64,000 nt of DNA, taken from assembly GCA_965153355.1 (NCBI GenBank), contig OZ231126.1, positions 78,492,001 to 78,556,000 on the forward strand, read 5' to 3'. This DNA is from Flaccisagitta enflata (lineage: Eukaryota > Chaetognatha > Sagittoidea > Aphragmophora). The position numbers were made by a program, and so were the translations under genes. The notes beneath the pieces were generated by a model. The model did no database searches. It was not told the origin of the DNA and saw only the letters and a program-made list of their open reading frames with translations. Positions 49,287 to 62,699 of the stretch are shown here, one piece after another (position 1 is the stretch's first letter; each line of letters starts with the position of its first letter).

Positions 49287-49985
49287 GAAATACCAGAACG
49301 CACGCAGAGAAAAATAAATAGAACGTGATGGAGTCAAAATATGAGGCAGAGATTCCTCGTGGGAGTCGGAGGTTGAACGAAAGAGAAAGTTGAAAAGAAA
49401 GAAAGAAAAAATTGAGTAAGAAAATTAAAAAAAGAAGAGGGATTGAAAAACAGCAGAAATGAACGAAGTTCCAGTAATATGAAAATGGAGACAAAAGAAC
49501 GGGAGGAATGAAGAAAAAATAAGCGAGGGAGTTAAGAGGATAACGGAATGAGAATGAAAAATAAAAAGAAAAAGAAAAAGCTAAAAAAGAGATTGAAAAG
49601 CAGAAAGAAAGGACATTTTTCTTTCATCTTGCTCCAAGTCCAACGGACAAAGAAATGAGATTTTTATATAAGCTGTCTGAGAACATCATTACCGAGCTTC
49701 CAAAGCAGGAAAGAGGAGCCTGGAAATTCCCTTCCTTCGCTTTTGAGTTTTGTCTCGCGTTTCTCTGGCGTTTCTTTGGCGTTTCTTTGGCGTTTTATTC
49801 CTTCTCTAACGCCGCCGCTAAACTTTTCTCATTCCTCTTCTCTATTTATATGTTCCTCCTCGTAGAAGAGGTTATGTCCGTCTGTCGGTCAGCCAGTCGG
49901 TCAGTCGGTCGGTCGGTCACGCGAACTTTAAAACCGCGCAAAATGGTCGATTACGATATCGATCCTCATTATCGTACCTTGCAAT
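49287..49985. other. Intron sequence, GAAA-rich then mixed
   Basis: Purine-rich DNA to about 49640. GGTCAGCCAGTCGGTCAGTC at about 49885-49920 resembles the (GGTC)n middle of HT elements. No exon seen. Confidence 0.35.
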
Positions 49986-49989
49986 ATTT

Positions 49990-50245
49990 AGTTATTCATT
50001 CGTTCATCCATTCATTTATTCATTCATACATAGATTCTTTCGTTCATCCATTCATTCATGAATTCATACATTTATACATTCATTCATTCATTCATTCATT
50101 CATTCATTCATTCATTCATTCGTTCATTCATTCATTCATTCATTCATTCATTCATTCATTCATTCATTCATTCCTTCATTCCTTTATTCATGTATTCATT
50201 CATTCATTCATTCATTCATTCATTCTTTCATTGATTCATTCATTC
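49990..50245. repeat. (ATTC)n microsatellite with variants
   Basis: About 250 bases of CATT units with TACA, GTTC and CCTT variants. Confidence 0.94.
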
Positions 50246-50386
50246 ATAATCAGCGAGGCGCACACATTGGCCGTGACTCGTTTTTACGTGTGTCTGCGTC
50301 TTTGATGCTCAACGTCAACGTTCTACATCTCCTTTTTTCATATCTCCATCTATTTCGCTTAGTCTTTATTGCCGCGCAATTGTGTT

Positions 50387-50697
<311 letters not shown>

Positions 50698-50699
50698 CA

Positions 50700-51775
50700 T
50701 TTTGCCAAAAAAATATTGGATTAGGGAGGTTTTCCTCTTTTCTTCATCTCAGGTCTCACACTCTAACTCCTTTCTTTTGCCTTCTTTCCTATGATTAAAC
50801 TTTTGTGGTCATTCGGTGGCAATGATTAATGTGGGAATGAATAATAACCCGAGAAAAGTTAGGAAAGGAAGAACGAAGCGACCAAAAATGAGACGAAATG
50901 AATAGAAAAAGCAAAGATGAAGGTGTGGTGAGACAAGACGAATGGATTGAGGGAAAGGCAACTTGTTGAGGATAAGGTGTGTTTTTACTTTCTAGTGACA
51001 ACAGACAAACGCGATTGCTCCCGTTAATCGCGTTTTTAGTGTGAGCACATACTCATTGATTTCAACGGTCCTACGAGGGAATGTGGGAAATGAATGAGCG
51101 GGCCAGTAAATGGAATGAGCAAGTGTACAGAGTGAGCGATGCGATTGAGCGAACGGAGCGAGCGACCGAGTGACCTGTTGAGATCGCGATTGTCACGTGT
51201 AAAGAAACAAGCTCAGTTAGCTCCCATTTCAGCGCGTCTGCGCGTGAGTATAAAAAGACTTTGCCACTCATCAAGAACGTGATAGGCGTATTTGTCTATC
51301 TGTATATCCCGTCTGTCTGTCTGTATGGCGGCGTTTGTATGTGGTCACCGATCAAGCGAGACGAGCGTCTCTGTGTCTGTCTGTACTTTTCTTTTCTGCG
51401 TTTGTGCATGGTCATATATCCGTTCATATCCATCGATTGGTGAGATTTGATTGGATTGGATTGGATTGGATTGGATGATCCACCGGGCGCACTTTATTGG
51501 TCTTCTAACCTCTTAGCCTTGTTCCTTTTTCGATTTTTCTCTTTTTTCTAATGTCAAACAAAGAATAAATGTTCCAAACTCGGTCGTGTATTTTGATAAA
51601 GTGTTTTGGTAGTGACAATACGATAAGGTAAGGTAAGTTAAGGTAAGGAAACATTTTCTGTGTGTGCTTCAATTTAGATAGAAATGCCTCGCAATGTAGA
51701 CTCGCGACAACATAAATTGTTGATGATTCATGTGGTGTACACCTGTCTGTTTCACTCACCTCCCGTTATCTTTTC
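50700..51775. other. Intron or intergenic DNA with CGCTCACT-type repeat
   Basis: 51010-51190 carries GCGTTTTTAGTGTGAGCAC and GAGCGAGCGACCGAGTGACC units, the inverse of 38100-38400. (GGATT)n is at 51436-51476. No exon seen. Confidence 0.45.
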
Positions 51776-51777
51776 AT

Positions 51778-53009
<1,232 letters not shown>

Positions 53010-53170
53010 TCGGGTAGGTCGTGTTACTTAGAATCTGAGTGGTGAGAATTTTGAAATTCTCATCATTCAGATTCTTAGTGATGAGAATTATATTCTCATA
53101 ACTCAGATTGTCTATCTTTCTATCTTTTCTCATGACTCAGAATCTAAGTTATGAGAATTTTTTTTATCAT
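53010..53170. repeat. Repeat with nested ATGAGAAT/ATTCTCAT hairpins
   Basis: TTACTTAGAATCTGAGT, GAATTTTGAAATTCTCATCA, GAGAATTATATTCTCATAAC and CTCAGAATCTAAGTTATGAG make several small hairpins. A related copy in opposite orientation is at 57165-57310, also next to CT/GA microsatellites. Confidence 0.7.
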
Positions 53171-53183
53171 TTCATTCATTCTT

Positions 53184-53188
<5 letters not shown>

Positions 53189-53265
<77 letters not shown>
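53189..53265. repeat. (CT)n microsatellite
   Basis: About 38 CT units. Confidence 0.96.
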
Positions 53266-53267
<2 letters not shown>

Positions 53268-53269
53268 GT

Positions 53270-53765
53270 TCGAGCGCTTAGCGAAGTCGGACGTAAATTC
53301 TAAATCTCCGGTTATTTCTTATTTACTGAAAACATTTTTTTAGCTTTTTCCTTTTATTTCAAACGTAACCTTGTGTATTAGTGATTCTGTAGATTTAGGT
53401 AAACGCTTAATTCAAGTTTGTTGATCAAGCGAGATGCTGAAATTGAAGGAAAACAATTTTGCTGCCTCCAAGACGCGAACATGCTTCTGGGTGCCTGCGC
53501 CTCTTTACCAAGACGCCCTTGCACCTTACGAAAGGGTTACGACCAACCCATTGCATAACGACTTCTGTAGTAACGCCATTTCTGGTATTCTCCATAGCAA
53601 CGTATCGCCATTTTGGCGATTTTATGGCGTTATTTGAGGCGTTATTATTGCTGTCACTTTTTGGTCCATCTTTTTTATTCATTTTAGATTTTTTGTGATC
53701 ATTTGGAAGAAAAACTATAGATAAAAAAAAATATTATATAATATATTCACCATTAGTATTGATTT
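53270..53765. other. Unique DNA without confident exon
   Basis: Overlapping frames on both strands at 53425-53698 show no domain or splice signals I can defend. Confidence 0.35.
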
Positions 53766-53995
53766 TTTTCATTTTTCATTTTTCATTTTTCATTTTTCAT
53801 TTTTCATTTTTCATTTTTCATTTTTCATTTTTCACTTTTGACTTTTCACTTTTCACTTTTTACTTTTCACTTTTTTTTTCACTTTTCATGTTTCATTTTT
53901 TTTTTATTTTTCATTTTTTATTTTTTACTTTTTATCTTTTATTTTTCACTTTTCATTTTTCACTTTTCATTTTTTACTTTTTTCTCTTTTTTTAA
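53766..53995. repeat. (CATTTTT)n 7-mer tandem repeat
   Basis: About 30 units of CATTTTT with CACTTTT and TTTTATT variants, giving Phe-His-Phe shadows. Confidence 0.93.
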
Positions 53996-54239
53996 CCTTA
54001 AATATTTAAGGTTTTATATTCAAATTCTAGTTTCATATACTTTAATCATTGATTCTTTCAAATTTTGACATATTAGCATTTCTATATTCCTTTTATCAAG
54101 AATGTTTTGATAGAAAATGACCAAAGTTTGAAAATGATCAATCATTCCCTGACATGCTCAACATAAGATTCAATAACATCGACATAACATAAATGCTGAA
54201 ATGATTCTCTCTGTTTTGGTCTCATCCTCTCATAGAGAG

Positions 54240-54465
54240 ATAACTACAGGGAGATACAGTGAGACAGACAGACAGACAAACAGAGAGACAGATAGACAGA
54301 CAGACAGACTGACAGACAGATACAGACATTTCATTTTATGTTTATTAACTAGCTTTAAATAGCTTTGGTTAGCTTCAAAAAGCTTCAAATAGTTGTAAAT
54401 AGCTTTTGATAGCATTTGATAGCTTTTTGTAGCTTTATATAGCTTTAAATAGAACGTAACGACCA
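54240..54465. repeat. (GACA)n followed by (TAGCTTTAAA)n-type repeat
   Basis: GACAGACAGACAAACAGA-type units at about 54260-54330, then about ten units of AATAGCTTT in 10-13 base steps at 54350-54455. Confidence 0.85.
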
Positions 54466-54718
54466 GAAACGAAGTCGTAATATGCAAAAATCGTAACTAT
54501 AGTGTCTTTGATGCTATTGGGGAATAACAAAACGTGACAAAAAACGGGTTTCCGAATTTTCTACGCAATCCGTTGGTTACGACTACTAAAGATTGAAAAA
54601 TTGTCATTGAGCATCGTCTCATCGCCCAAGACTTCGGTGGAAGATGTCGCAGTTGAAGGAGAAGCATTGTGATTTCTTCAGTAGCAGCTAAATGCGATAC
54701 GGCACAATTGAAGATGGC

Positions 54719-54812
54719 GGCAACAACAGAAACAACAACAGCAACAACAACAACAACAACAGAAACAACAACAGCAACAACAAAAACAGAAACAACAACA
54801 ACAACAACGAGT
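54719..54812. repeat. (CAA)n microsatellite
   Basis: CAA units with CAG and AAA variants. The flanking frames (CKCGRCSQNG after it) have no recognised domain. Confidence 0.9.
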
Positions 54813-55159
54813 GTAGGCGGAACATGCAAATGTGGAAGATGCAGCCAAAACGGTCCTCCGGACAAATCGCCTGGACGTTCGAGGACCTTACAAAGATGAA
54901 GTACGACGAAAAAGAGAAATCATGTCACCGGGCTGAGGCTCACTTTTCATCAATTCGGTTGGAGATGTAGCCGTTGTAGAAGACATGTTGAAGATCTGCC
55001 CCACGACGACTTAGCGACAGAAGACGGCAAAGGCGAAATAAAAAGCTGATACCATCAGGCTTACATATTCATATATTCACTATCCTATCAGTTCGAGTTG
55101 AATTGCGGATAATGTCTAATTACCCGACCAGAGATGTCGAGATGTACTGAACATACATG

Positions 55160-55196
55160 TATAAGCTCTCTCTTTTTCTCTCTCTTTCTCTCTCTC

Positions 55197-55235
<39 letters not shown>

Positions 55236-55237
55236 GT
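55160..55237. repeat. (CT)n microsatellite
   Basis: CT units with TTTC and TATC breaks. Confidence 0.92.
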
Positions 55238-55770
55238 TATTCTCTTCTCTGCGCTTATGCAAAATTGAAAAATAAAAAGAAATTATTTTTCTTTGGAGGT
55301 AGAATTCTGTCTTGCAAGAATCCCCCTAATGCTTGCCCATTGGTTAATTGATTAGTATTCCTGACGGAGCTAACAACTAGCTCATTGACCCACTGTCACC
55401 AATAGCTTAGCTCTGTCAACCAAGGTAAAATCACATTTTGTAATTGTGGAGTACATAGAATGGACACAGAGCCGATGTTTTGAAAAACACAGGAGTGAAC
55501 TGTTATATATGTCCCTGCTCTGACCTCACTACCCTAAAACAGCAATGAAGTAGAGCAATAGATACTGATAACCATATGCAATCCATGGATGCAGGCCCGG
55601 CCAGAGGGGGGTCACCCCATCTGAGATAGGAGGCCCGGGCAACAGTGGGACCTGTGAGAGCCTCTGTGATACAAAAAAAAAAGAAAAAAAGAAAGAAAAA
55701 AGGAAAAAAAGAAAAAGAAAAAGAAAGAGAGAAATCAAGAAAGAAAAAAAGAGGGAAATTAAAACAAAAG

Positions 55771-55954
55771 AAGGCAGGATACATGGCTACCCAAGTTGCA
55801 TGCGGGTGGGTAAGGGCCATATTTAAGGTCACTAGACCATTTAGGCAGGAGCGGTGAGGTCCAAACATAAAAATCATGAAAAAAGTATAGTGTGACTGAC
55901 AGACCGACCGACGGACCAACAAAATGGGGTGTAGAGTCGTGTAGCACGCGACTA
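55771..55954 (+). mobile_element. Hairpin-ended element, HT1, interrupted at its 3' end
   Basis: AAGGCAGGATACATGGCTAC, GCATGCGGGTGGGTAAGGGC, CATATTTAAGGTCAC, TAGTGTGACTGACAGACC, AAAATGGGGTGTAGA and hairpin GTCGTGTAGCACGCGAC at 55936-55952. The following TA is the target site of the palindromic element that starts at 55955. Confidence 0.72.
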
Positions 55955-56553
55955 CTATCTAGAGCAAAAGTATGGCAACACCATGCGATTTTATTTATCT
56001 ATTCAATAAATAGAATATAATATGATTCCAAAATATGTTGACTACTTGGCGTTCCCTCCTTGGGCATCAATGACTGCCTTCATAGGCCTCAGCATGTATT
56101 TGTAAAGAAGTTTTAGGCAAGTTGGCAAGATCTACCTCTAGACTTTGAGAGAGATTCTTTTAAGCCTTGCTATGCAACCTAAGTCGCATGTCCCTTGCTT
56201 AGTGGTGGGTTTGTTTGAGACCACAGCGGGGGTTGAGATTTGGGCTGTCCCCTAGCTAACCACCAGAAAGTTTAACAGTGTTTTTTGTGTGCCATTGCTT
56301 CTTTGTAACAGCGCAATGTATCAGAGTGCCACATCTCAATAATTAACTGCAATTTTTTTGCCATTTTTTATTTGTAGTGGCAATCTTGTTTTGTCTGTCA
56401 TTTCTAAATGCTTTGACTTAGATGAATGCGGTTGGCGCCATTAGCTCAGAAATTTTATCTAATTTCAGAATCTCACTGATTTTTATATAGATTTTTTCTT
56501 TTAAACAAAGATATTGTTCTAAATATCTGTTGCCATACTTTTGCTCTAGATAG
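55955..56553. mobile_element. Palindromic element with TA duplication (CTATCTAGAGC ends)
   Basis: TA-CTATCTAGAGCAAAAGTATG and CATACTTTTGCTCTAGATAG-TA. The inner part near 56400-56460 (GACTTAGATGAATGCGGTTG) resembles the core of 32512-33104. Inserted in the CTAA terminus of an HT1 element. Confidence 0.78.
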
Positions 56554-56810
56554 TAATAAGATAAGGAAGTGAAAAAAAAGGTTCTATCCAAATTACAAGT
56601 TCTGGAGGCTGAAGTTTCAGCACTGGAACAAACTTTAAGGCAGTAAAAAAATATTAAGAGTAAAGGAGGGGGCTGAAGGGGGAGGGGAGCCCAACCAAGG
56701 GAGCCAGCAGAGGGGCCCACCATTTTTCTGGCCGGGTCTGCTTGGATAACTTGCTAGCGTACTGTAAGACTCAATCAATGGAGCGAAAAAATTAATAGAG
56801 ACACAAATTT

Positions 56811-57130
<320 letters not shown>

Positions 57131-57164
57131 GAGAGACAAAGAGCTACAAAAACACTGAATTTAG

Positions 57165-57320
57165 AGAAAAATCTAAGTTATGAGAAAAAGATAGAAAGAC
57201 AGACGATCTGAGTTATGAGAAATAACAAAATTGTCAAATTCTCATAACATAGAATCTGAGTTATGAGAAAAGTGCTAAATTCTAAGTAACGCGACTTAGA
57301 AAAATCTGAATAACGAGATT
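57165..57320. repeat. Inverted copy of the ATGAGAAT hairpin repeat
   Basis: AATCTAAGTTATGAGAAAAA, GATAGAAAGACAGAC, CTCATAACATAGAATCTGAG and TAAGTAACGCGACTTAG match 53010-53170 in reverse. Together with the CT/GA tracts it looks like one repeat unit present twice in opposite directions. Confidence 0.68.
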
Positions 57321-57336
57321 TTCCCCTCTCTTTCTT

Positions 57337-57340
<4 letters not shown>

Positions 57341-57396
<56 letters not shown>
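57341..57396. repeat. (CT)n microsatellite
   Basis: About 28 CT units preceding GCTCTGTTACGGTGACCAAG. Confidence 0.95.
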
Positions 57397-57397
<1 letters not shown>

Positions 57398-57527
57398 TCT
57401 GTTACGGTGACCAAGCGATGAGGCGGCGGCGGCAGATGCTGAAAGATCATTTCTCGCCGAAGAACGCGACGGCAATAAAGACCCAAGGTGATAAAAATAA
57501 CGGAATGAACGCCAATGACGTAAAGGG

Positions 57528-57850
57528 GGCTCACCGGGCACCGCAGACAGACAGGACAAAAGCGGGCCCACCGGGCACCGCAGACTGAGGCTGGGGAGGC
57601 ACGCAAAGGGGAAATGAATGCCGATGAAAACAGGGCTTACCAACCGCTGCAAACAGGCAGGACAAAAGCGGGCTAACCAAATACCGTAGATACGCAGGAC
57701 CTATGTGGGCTTACCGGGCACCTCAGACAGGCGGGAGGAAAGCGATCTAAACTGGCACCGCAGGCAGGGGGAGGGGAGGCAAGCAAAGGGGGAATAAACA
57801 GCATAAAAAAGCGGGCTAAATGGGCACCGCAGACAGGGGCAAGGGAGGGA
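57528..57850. repeat. GGGCACCGCAGACAG-type degenerate minisatellite
   Basis: Units carrying (A/C)CCGGGCACCGCAGACAG, GACAAAAGCGGGC and GGCAAGCAAAGGGG recur about eight times with variable spacing of 40-60 bases. Confidence 0.8.
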
Positions 57851-58487
57851 AACGAGAGGATGGCATAACTGCGAGCGACAATGGCGCTAAAACGCCTTAT
57901 CTAAGCTCTAACAGCCCAAAGAAACAGACAAAAAAAGAAAAGAAAAGAGAGTAAAAGAAAAATGTAAATGGAGGCAGAGAGTGAATGGAGAAGAGGTGGT
58001 CGAGCAGTCAAATGCGAGTGGTAAAGTTAGGTGTGTCAATATGCAAAAGGTCTTTCGATTAAACCATCACAATTAGGAAATATAAGTACTTTAATTACAA
58101 AATATTTACTAATTGTTTTCAAATTTGTTTAATTTTATAATAAAACTAAAGAATTTTTTTTATTTGCAATTAAATCAAGTATTTCAATATCAAAAAATTA
58201 AAAAAAAATTATCTATACAATCATTAATTCTTTGACAAAATTAAAGAAAAAAATTTTTTCTTAGATATTATCGCTTTATTTTTTAGTAAAGTAAATCTTA
58301 TCACCTTTTTCCTATTGACACACCCGATAGGCACAGCGGAGTGGAGAAGAAGAGGAAAACAGTGTTAAGGCTGGGAGCAGTGACAGTGATTGCCGTTTTT
58401 GCTGACAAAATGGCGGAATACAAAAATATGTGTTTGTTTCCATGAAAACAATTGAAATGAGACTTTTGTTGTTACAGCAAAGAAATG

Positions 58488-58490
<3 letters not shown>
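57851..58490. other. AT-rich DNA without recognised features
   Basis: Bases 58060-58310 are over 75% A+T. No exon or element ends were seen. Confidence 0.4.
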
Positions 58491-58491
<1 letters not shown>

Positions 58492-58584
<93 letters not shown>

Positions 58585-58595
58585 TGAAACGATGT

Positions 58596-58647
<52 letters not shown>

Positions 58648-58650
58648 GAC
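58492..58650. repeat. (GA)n microsatellite with a duplicated insert
   Basis: Two GA blocks are each followed by (GA)C(GAC)ATTGAAACGATGTAAA (at about 58580 and 58650), so the block and its flank were duplicated together. Confidence 0.93.
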
Positions 58651-58778
58651 ATTGAAACGATGTAAACGTCGAGAACACCAGCGCCGCATCCATCTTTCGT
58701 CGTCCTTGGTAATGAAAAAAAAGAAAAGAAAAGGACATCGCCTGGAGAGTGTTTAGAAGCGAAGCGCGCGTGTCATGT

Positions 58779-58850
58779 CAGCGGCGGCGGCGTTGGTATT
58801 TGTGGCGGCGGCGGCGGCGTCAGTATAGCGACGTCAGTGAAGCGGCGTCG
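58779..58850. repeat. (GGC)n-rich segment
   Basis: GCGGCGGCGGCG and GGCGGCGGCGGCGGCG runs. The minus-strand frame ending SAYKADANENFADAASLTSL-Y crosses it but lacks splice support. Confidence 0.75.
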
Positions 58851-59003
58851 GCGAAGTTCTCATTGGCATCGGCCTTATAGGCAGAATTGCGACGCCCCGA
58901 CGATGTTATGGAAATGAAGAGAGATGAGAATAAGAAAGAGATAGAAGAGGAAGCGAAGGAAAAGAAGAATTTTGAAAGCTTGCCATTCCCCTCTGACGAA
59001 AGA

Positions 59004-59136
<133 letters not shown>

Positions 59137-59443
59137 TAAACACGCACGCACAGAAACGAATTAGTAGGACAGAAAAATGGAAACACGGACAACTGGCATA
59201 TTTTGTTATTGATTGGGTTCAATGAACTGTTTCCCATGAGGCCGCCTGAAACCCGGTAACTTTAATATGGCTGCCATGTTATGGCATATGTTTGATGGAA
59301 AACGTGTTTGTAATTCATAAACAGCACCATCCCCGTGTTATGGAACATTTTATGTCGGCAACGGGGAAAGCCAATCTATGTCTTTCTCTCTTTTTTCTTT
59401 CATGATTAATTTTCTTCCTTTCCTTCGTTCTTTTTTTTTTCTT

Positions 59444-59446
59444 TTT

Positions 59447-59518
<72 letters not shown>

Positions 59519-59520
59519 TC
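59444..59520. repeat. (TTTC)n microsatellite
   Basis: About 19 TTTC units. Confidence 0.96.
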
Positions 59521-59694
59521 GTATGATTATGAATGGTTAATATTCACACATAAAGTGTAGCAATACAAATAGCGCAAACACATCCATATAAATGAAAAAG
59601 TATTTGGAAATCAAAAATAAATAGTCGCAAAAGCTAAAGATGGTCAGCGGTACCCGTGCCCTGCCTAAGTAAGTTGTGCTTGAAGTTGAGGGGG

Positions 59695-60108
59695 GAGCAG
59701 GGCAGTGGCCCCACAGGGGTCGATGACCTATGCTTTCACACATATGGGGGATTTTCTCCTCCTCCTCCACCTCTTTCTCCACCCCTCCCCCTCAAATCCC
59801 AGTCTCGAGGCCCAAATTCCAGTCTCAAGGCCCAAATCCCTGTCTTGAGGGCCAAATCCCAGCCTCAAAGCCCAAATCCTAGCCTGGAGGCTAAGATTTG
59901 GGTCTCAGGGCTGGGTTCTGGGCCTCCAGGCTAGGATTTGGACCTTGAAGCTGGGATTTGGCCCTCGAGACAGGGATTTGGGCCTCAAGACTGGAATTTG
60001 GGCCTCGAGACTGGGATTTAAGGGGGGAACGTAGAAGGAGGAGGAGGAGGAGAAAATCCCTCATATGTGTGAAGGCATAGGTCATCGACCCCTTCGGAGC
60101 CGCTGCCC
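59695..60108. mobile_element. Foldback element with oppositely oriented internal 20-bp repeats
   Basis: GGGCAGTGGCCCCACAGGGG then TCGATGACCTATGCTTTCAC on the left returns inverted as GTGAAGGCATAGGTCATCGA then CCCCTTCGGAGCCGCTGCCC on the right. The left half has about six units of GGCCCAAATCCCAGTCTCGA and the right half about five units of the complement, with (CCT)n/(GGA)n inside each end. Same plan as 21877-22254; a partial relative is at 4575-4735. Confidence 0.78.
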
Positions 60109-60716
60109 AAAAACAAGTTAGAAATGATGGAAAACAAAAGAATAATTAGGTAAATGCGTATTTTGAGTGGTCGACGCTCCACTATTTGCGGTCGATTAGT
60201 AAATCAAAATTAAAGAAGAGCGTTGACCAGATGAAGTTGGAGAAGAGCGTTGGTCAGATGATGTTGGACAATTCTTGACGGAAAACCAGACTCACTTTTT
60301 CAACCAATTGTTGCCATAATGGCTGGCCAAGGAAATTCTTCAAGGCTGTCACTAATTCACACCATCGATATCCGAAAATTGTATTGCAATAGTTCAGCCT
60401 TTTCGCGATAGGAGAGGTTCAAGTTGCGGCGGCAGCAACAGGAGTATTTGCGGTAGCTACGGCAGCAACAGGAGAGGATGCGGTAGCGGTTGCAGCGACG
60501 CCGTCGTCATCCAATTATTCGTTATCGTCTGGTTAACCTCGAAAGCCCCGTTCGTGGACGGGAGTTCAGAAGCGGCATCTCGCGGGTCAACTCGAGGTCA
60601 AATACCGAGGAGCATCTCCGCCGTTTTAACCGAAATTGGTCCTAAGTTAGGATCTTACTCCGCTTTCATTCTCTTTCGCGGTCACTCATCCGCCTACACC
60701 ATGAAATAAATGCACG
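60109..60716. other. Unique DNA without confident exon
   Basis: GCGGCAGCAACAGGAG repeats at 60420-60500. No domain recognised. Confidence 0.35.
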
Positions 60717-60842
60717 AGCCACCTTCGCTGCTGCCACCTTCGCTGCTGCCACCTTCGCTGCTGCCACCTTCGCTGCTGCCACCTTCGCTGCTGCCACCTT
60801 CGCTGCTGCCAACTTCGCTGCTGCCACATTTGCCGCTTCCAC
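60717..60842. repeat. 15-bp tandem repeat, about 8 units
   Basis: (CCACCTTCGCTGCTG)n with late variants. Open on both strands (Leu-Pro-Pro-Ser-Leu or Trp-Gln-Gln-Arg-Arg) because 15 is a multiple of 3. Confidence 0.94.
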
Positions 60843-61436
60843 CTAACAACTCTCACATAATCAAACAAACTAGCAAAATTGTCAAAATTGATAGAAATAA
60901 TGCATTCACTGGGCTGAAATTTGTCACAGAGGGGGTTAAAATATAGTATTTTCGCAATCCGAGGCAAATTTGTGTACCTGGGAAAGTGCGTGGCTCTCAG
61001 AATGTGTTATGCCAAAAATCCAATAAAAGATTTTGACTGATTTTGACAAGAAATTATTTGATGATGAGAAAACATTAACCTCCCTAAAATTTACCATGAA
61101 AAGTCACAAAAATATTAAGTCTCATGTTCTTGTACCACTAACAGACAATAATGAGTAAACAGTACCAAAATTCAGTCATTGACAGCTGCAAAAAGTATCA
61201 AAACCCCTTGTCAATTATGATGGTTTTAGCGACAAATTTGAAGCTTGACTAAACCTAAAATTTACATGATATCATTTGATGAAGCTATTTACAGCTATTG
61301 GTTGTAAAGATTTGAAGTTCTTTTGTAGAACCGTCATGGGAATAACATGTTTTGATATTATCATTAACCTGGACTCCTGTTTTGGACTGCAAAAACGCAA
61401 TTATGGACAAGTTCTGATCCCAGTTCGCCTAATTTT
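60843..61436. other. AT-rich DNA without recognised features
   Basis: No exon or clear element ends. Confidence 0.35.
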
Positions 61437-61444
61437 GTGAGAGG

Positions 61445-61600
61445 TGTTACGCCATGCTGCCGTCACCTTTGCTGCTGCCACATTTGCCGCTACCACCTAC
61501 GCCATGCTGCTGCCGTCACCTTTGCTGCCGCCACATTTGCCGCTACCACCTACGCCACGCTGCTGCCGTCACCTTTGCCACTGCACCACCTTTGCCGCTG
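61445..61600. repeat. About 57-bp tandem repeat, 3 units
   Basis: TACGCCATGCTGCTGCCGTC, ACCTTTGCTGCCGCCACATT and TGCCGCTACCACC recur in about 57-base steps. Confidence 0.85.
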
Positions 61601-61757
61601 GGACAGCCGCCGACCTGCCGACACTTTCTCGTGGTCATCACTAGAGGCACGGTCATAAAGCGGCGTTGGATTTTTAAAGAATGTTCATTTCGTCATCTTG
61701 GTAGGCGACAATGACATTTAGTACAGCAATCATTGAGTAACAAGCAACGCATTGATT

Positions 61758-61969
61758 AACAAGGCCGGATACACGGCTACCCCAGTCGCGTGCGGATTGG
61801 GCAGGGGCCATATTTGAGGTCACTTGATCACTTCGGCAGGAGTAGTGCGGCCGCAAAAAAAAACCAAAAAAGTAAAGTGTGACGGACGGACGGAGGGATG
61901 GAGGGATGGACCGACGGACCGACGGACTGACAAAGCTGGGTGTACAGTCGCGTAGCACGCGACTAAAAA
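61758..61969 (+). mobile_element. Hairpin-ended element, family HT1, complete
   Basis: AACAAGGCCGGATACACGGC, arm GTCGCGTGC at 61785-61793, GGCAGGGGCCATATTTGAGG, TCACTTCGGCAGGAGTAG, AAAGTGTGACGGACGGACGG, CAAAGCTGGGTGTACA and hairpin GTCGCGTAGCACGCGAC at 61947-61963, then TAAAAA. The best complete copy in the window. Confidence 0.84.
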
Positions 61970-62204
61970 CGCTGATATGTGCGCCTTGCCGATAACGAAT
62001 ACATATATGACTGAATCATCAAAAGAATGAATGCGGTAAGACCGACCGACTGACGGGTGTACACGTTTACTTGTAGAGGTGCGAGGACGCTTATAATTTT
62101 TTTACATCAGGACTATCTTTCGTGAATTTGCCTAAAAAAGTTATTTTGCACATTAACGTATTTCGATCTTTTCGAAGTAGAAAGACTTGCAAATCAGCAC
62201 AAAC

Positions 62205-62243
62205 CTTTTTGCACAAATTTTTGTACGTCGGACGCATCCAACA
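62205..62243 (-). CDS. Tentative micro-exon, unknown protein
   Basis: After ATAATAATCAG a 39-base stretch (phase 1 to 1) reads LLDASDVQKFVQK when joined to the exon at 62329-62374, ending at AAAAAG|GTTTGT. The joined peptide is helix-like and in phase, but both exons are very short, the intron would be only 85 bases, and no family is recognised. Confidence 0.28.
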
Positions 62244-62328
62244 CTGATTATTATCCATAACAAGACACGACAACATGAATAAATAGGAAATTTGAGAAAA
62301 AGGGAAACAGAGAAATTACTCGACTTAC

Positions 62329-62374
62329 GCCGATTGCTAAGTACTCGAATATCATCTATATTATCATCAAGGAC
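62329..62374 (-). CDS. Tentative micro-exon, unknown protein
   Basis: Acceptor CTCCGACATTAG and strong donor CGGC|GTAAGT bound 46 bases reading VLDDNIDDIRVLSNR. A frame ending VSSAMTVVQ at CAG|GTGTGC lies 60 bases upstream in phase. The peptide looks real but support is limited to splice signals and phase. Confidence 0.32.
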
Positions 62375-62699
62375 CTAATGTCGGAGAATCGCCCAACGAT
62401 TCTTGGGGTAAGAGCGAGGAAGTGGGGGGCACACCTGCACAACCGTCATTGCAGAACTGACACTCGGCGTAACCGACCGACCGACGAAAATTGTTTGTTT
62501 GAGCGGCGTTAAGGTGATCAGAATGTTAACAAAGGAATACACAACGACCGACGCACTGAACCATAAAGTCACGTATTTTTTTCAGGCGGTCCCGGTGTTT
62601 TTTATGCCATTTACATTCGAATTTTGCGCTTTACTTTCCATCCAAGGCTTTTCAGCACCCAATGTCATTCCCAGAGATCGTATTTTGGTCTAAGAACAT

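Noticed and set aside
54669-54970. Frames with CKCGRCSQNG or Asn-rich sequence
   Set aside because: Centered on a CAA microsatellite; no splice sites or domain found.
57361-57620. Possible plus-strand exon after (CT)n near 57420-57485 (RRRRQMLKDHFSPKNATAIK)
   Set aside because: AG context is purine-rich, phase to the channel exon is not defined, and the sequence lacks any TMEM63 motif.
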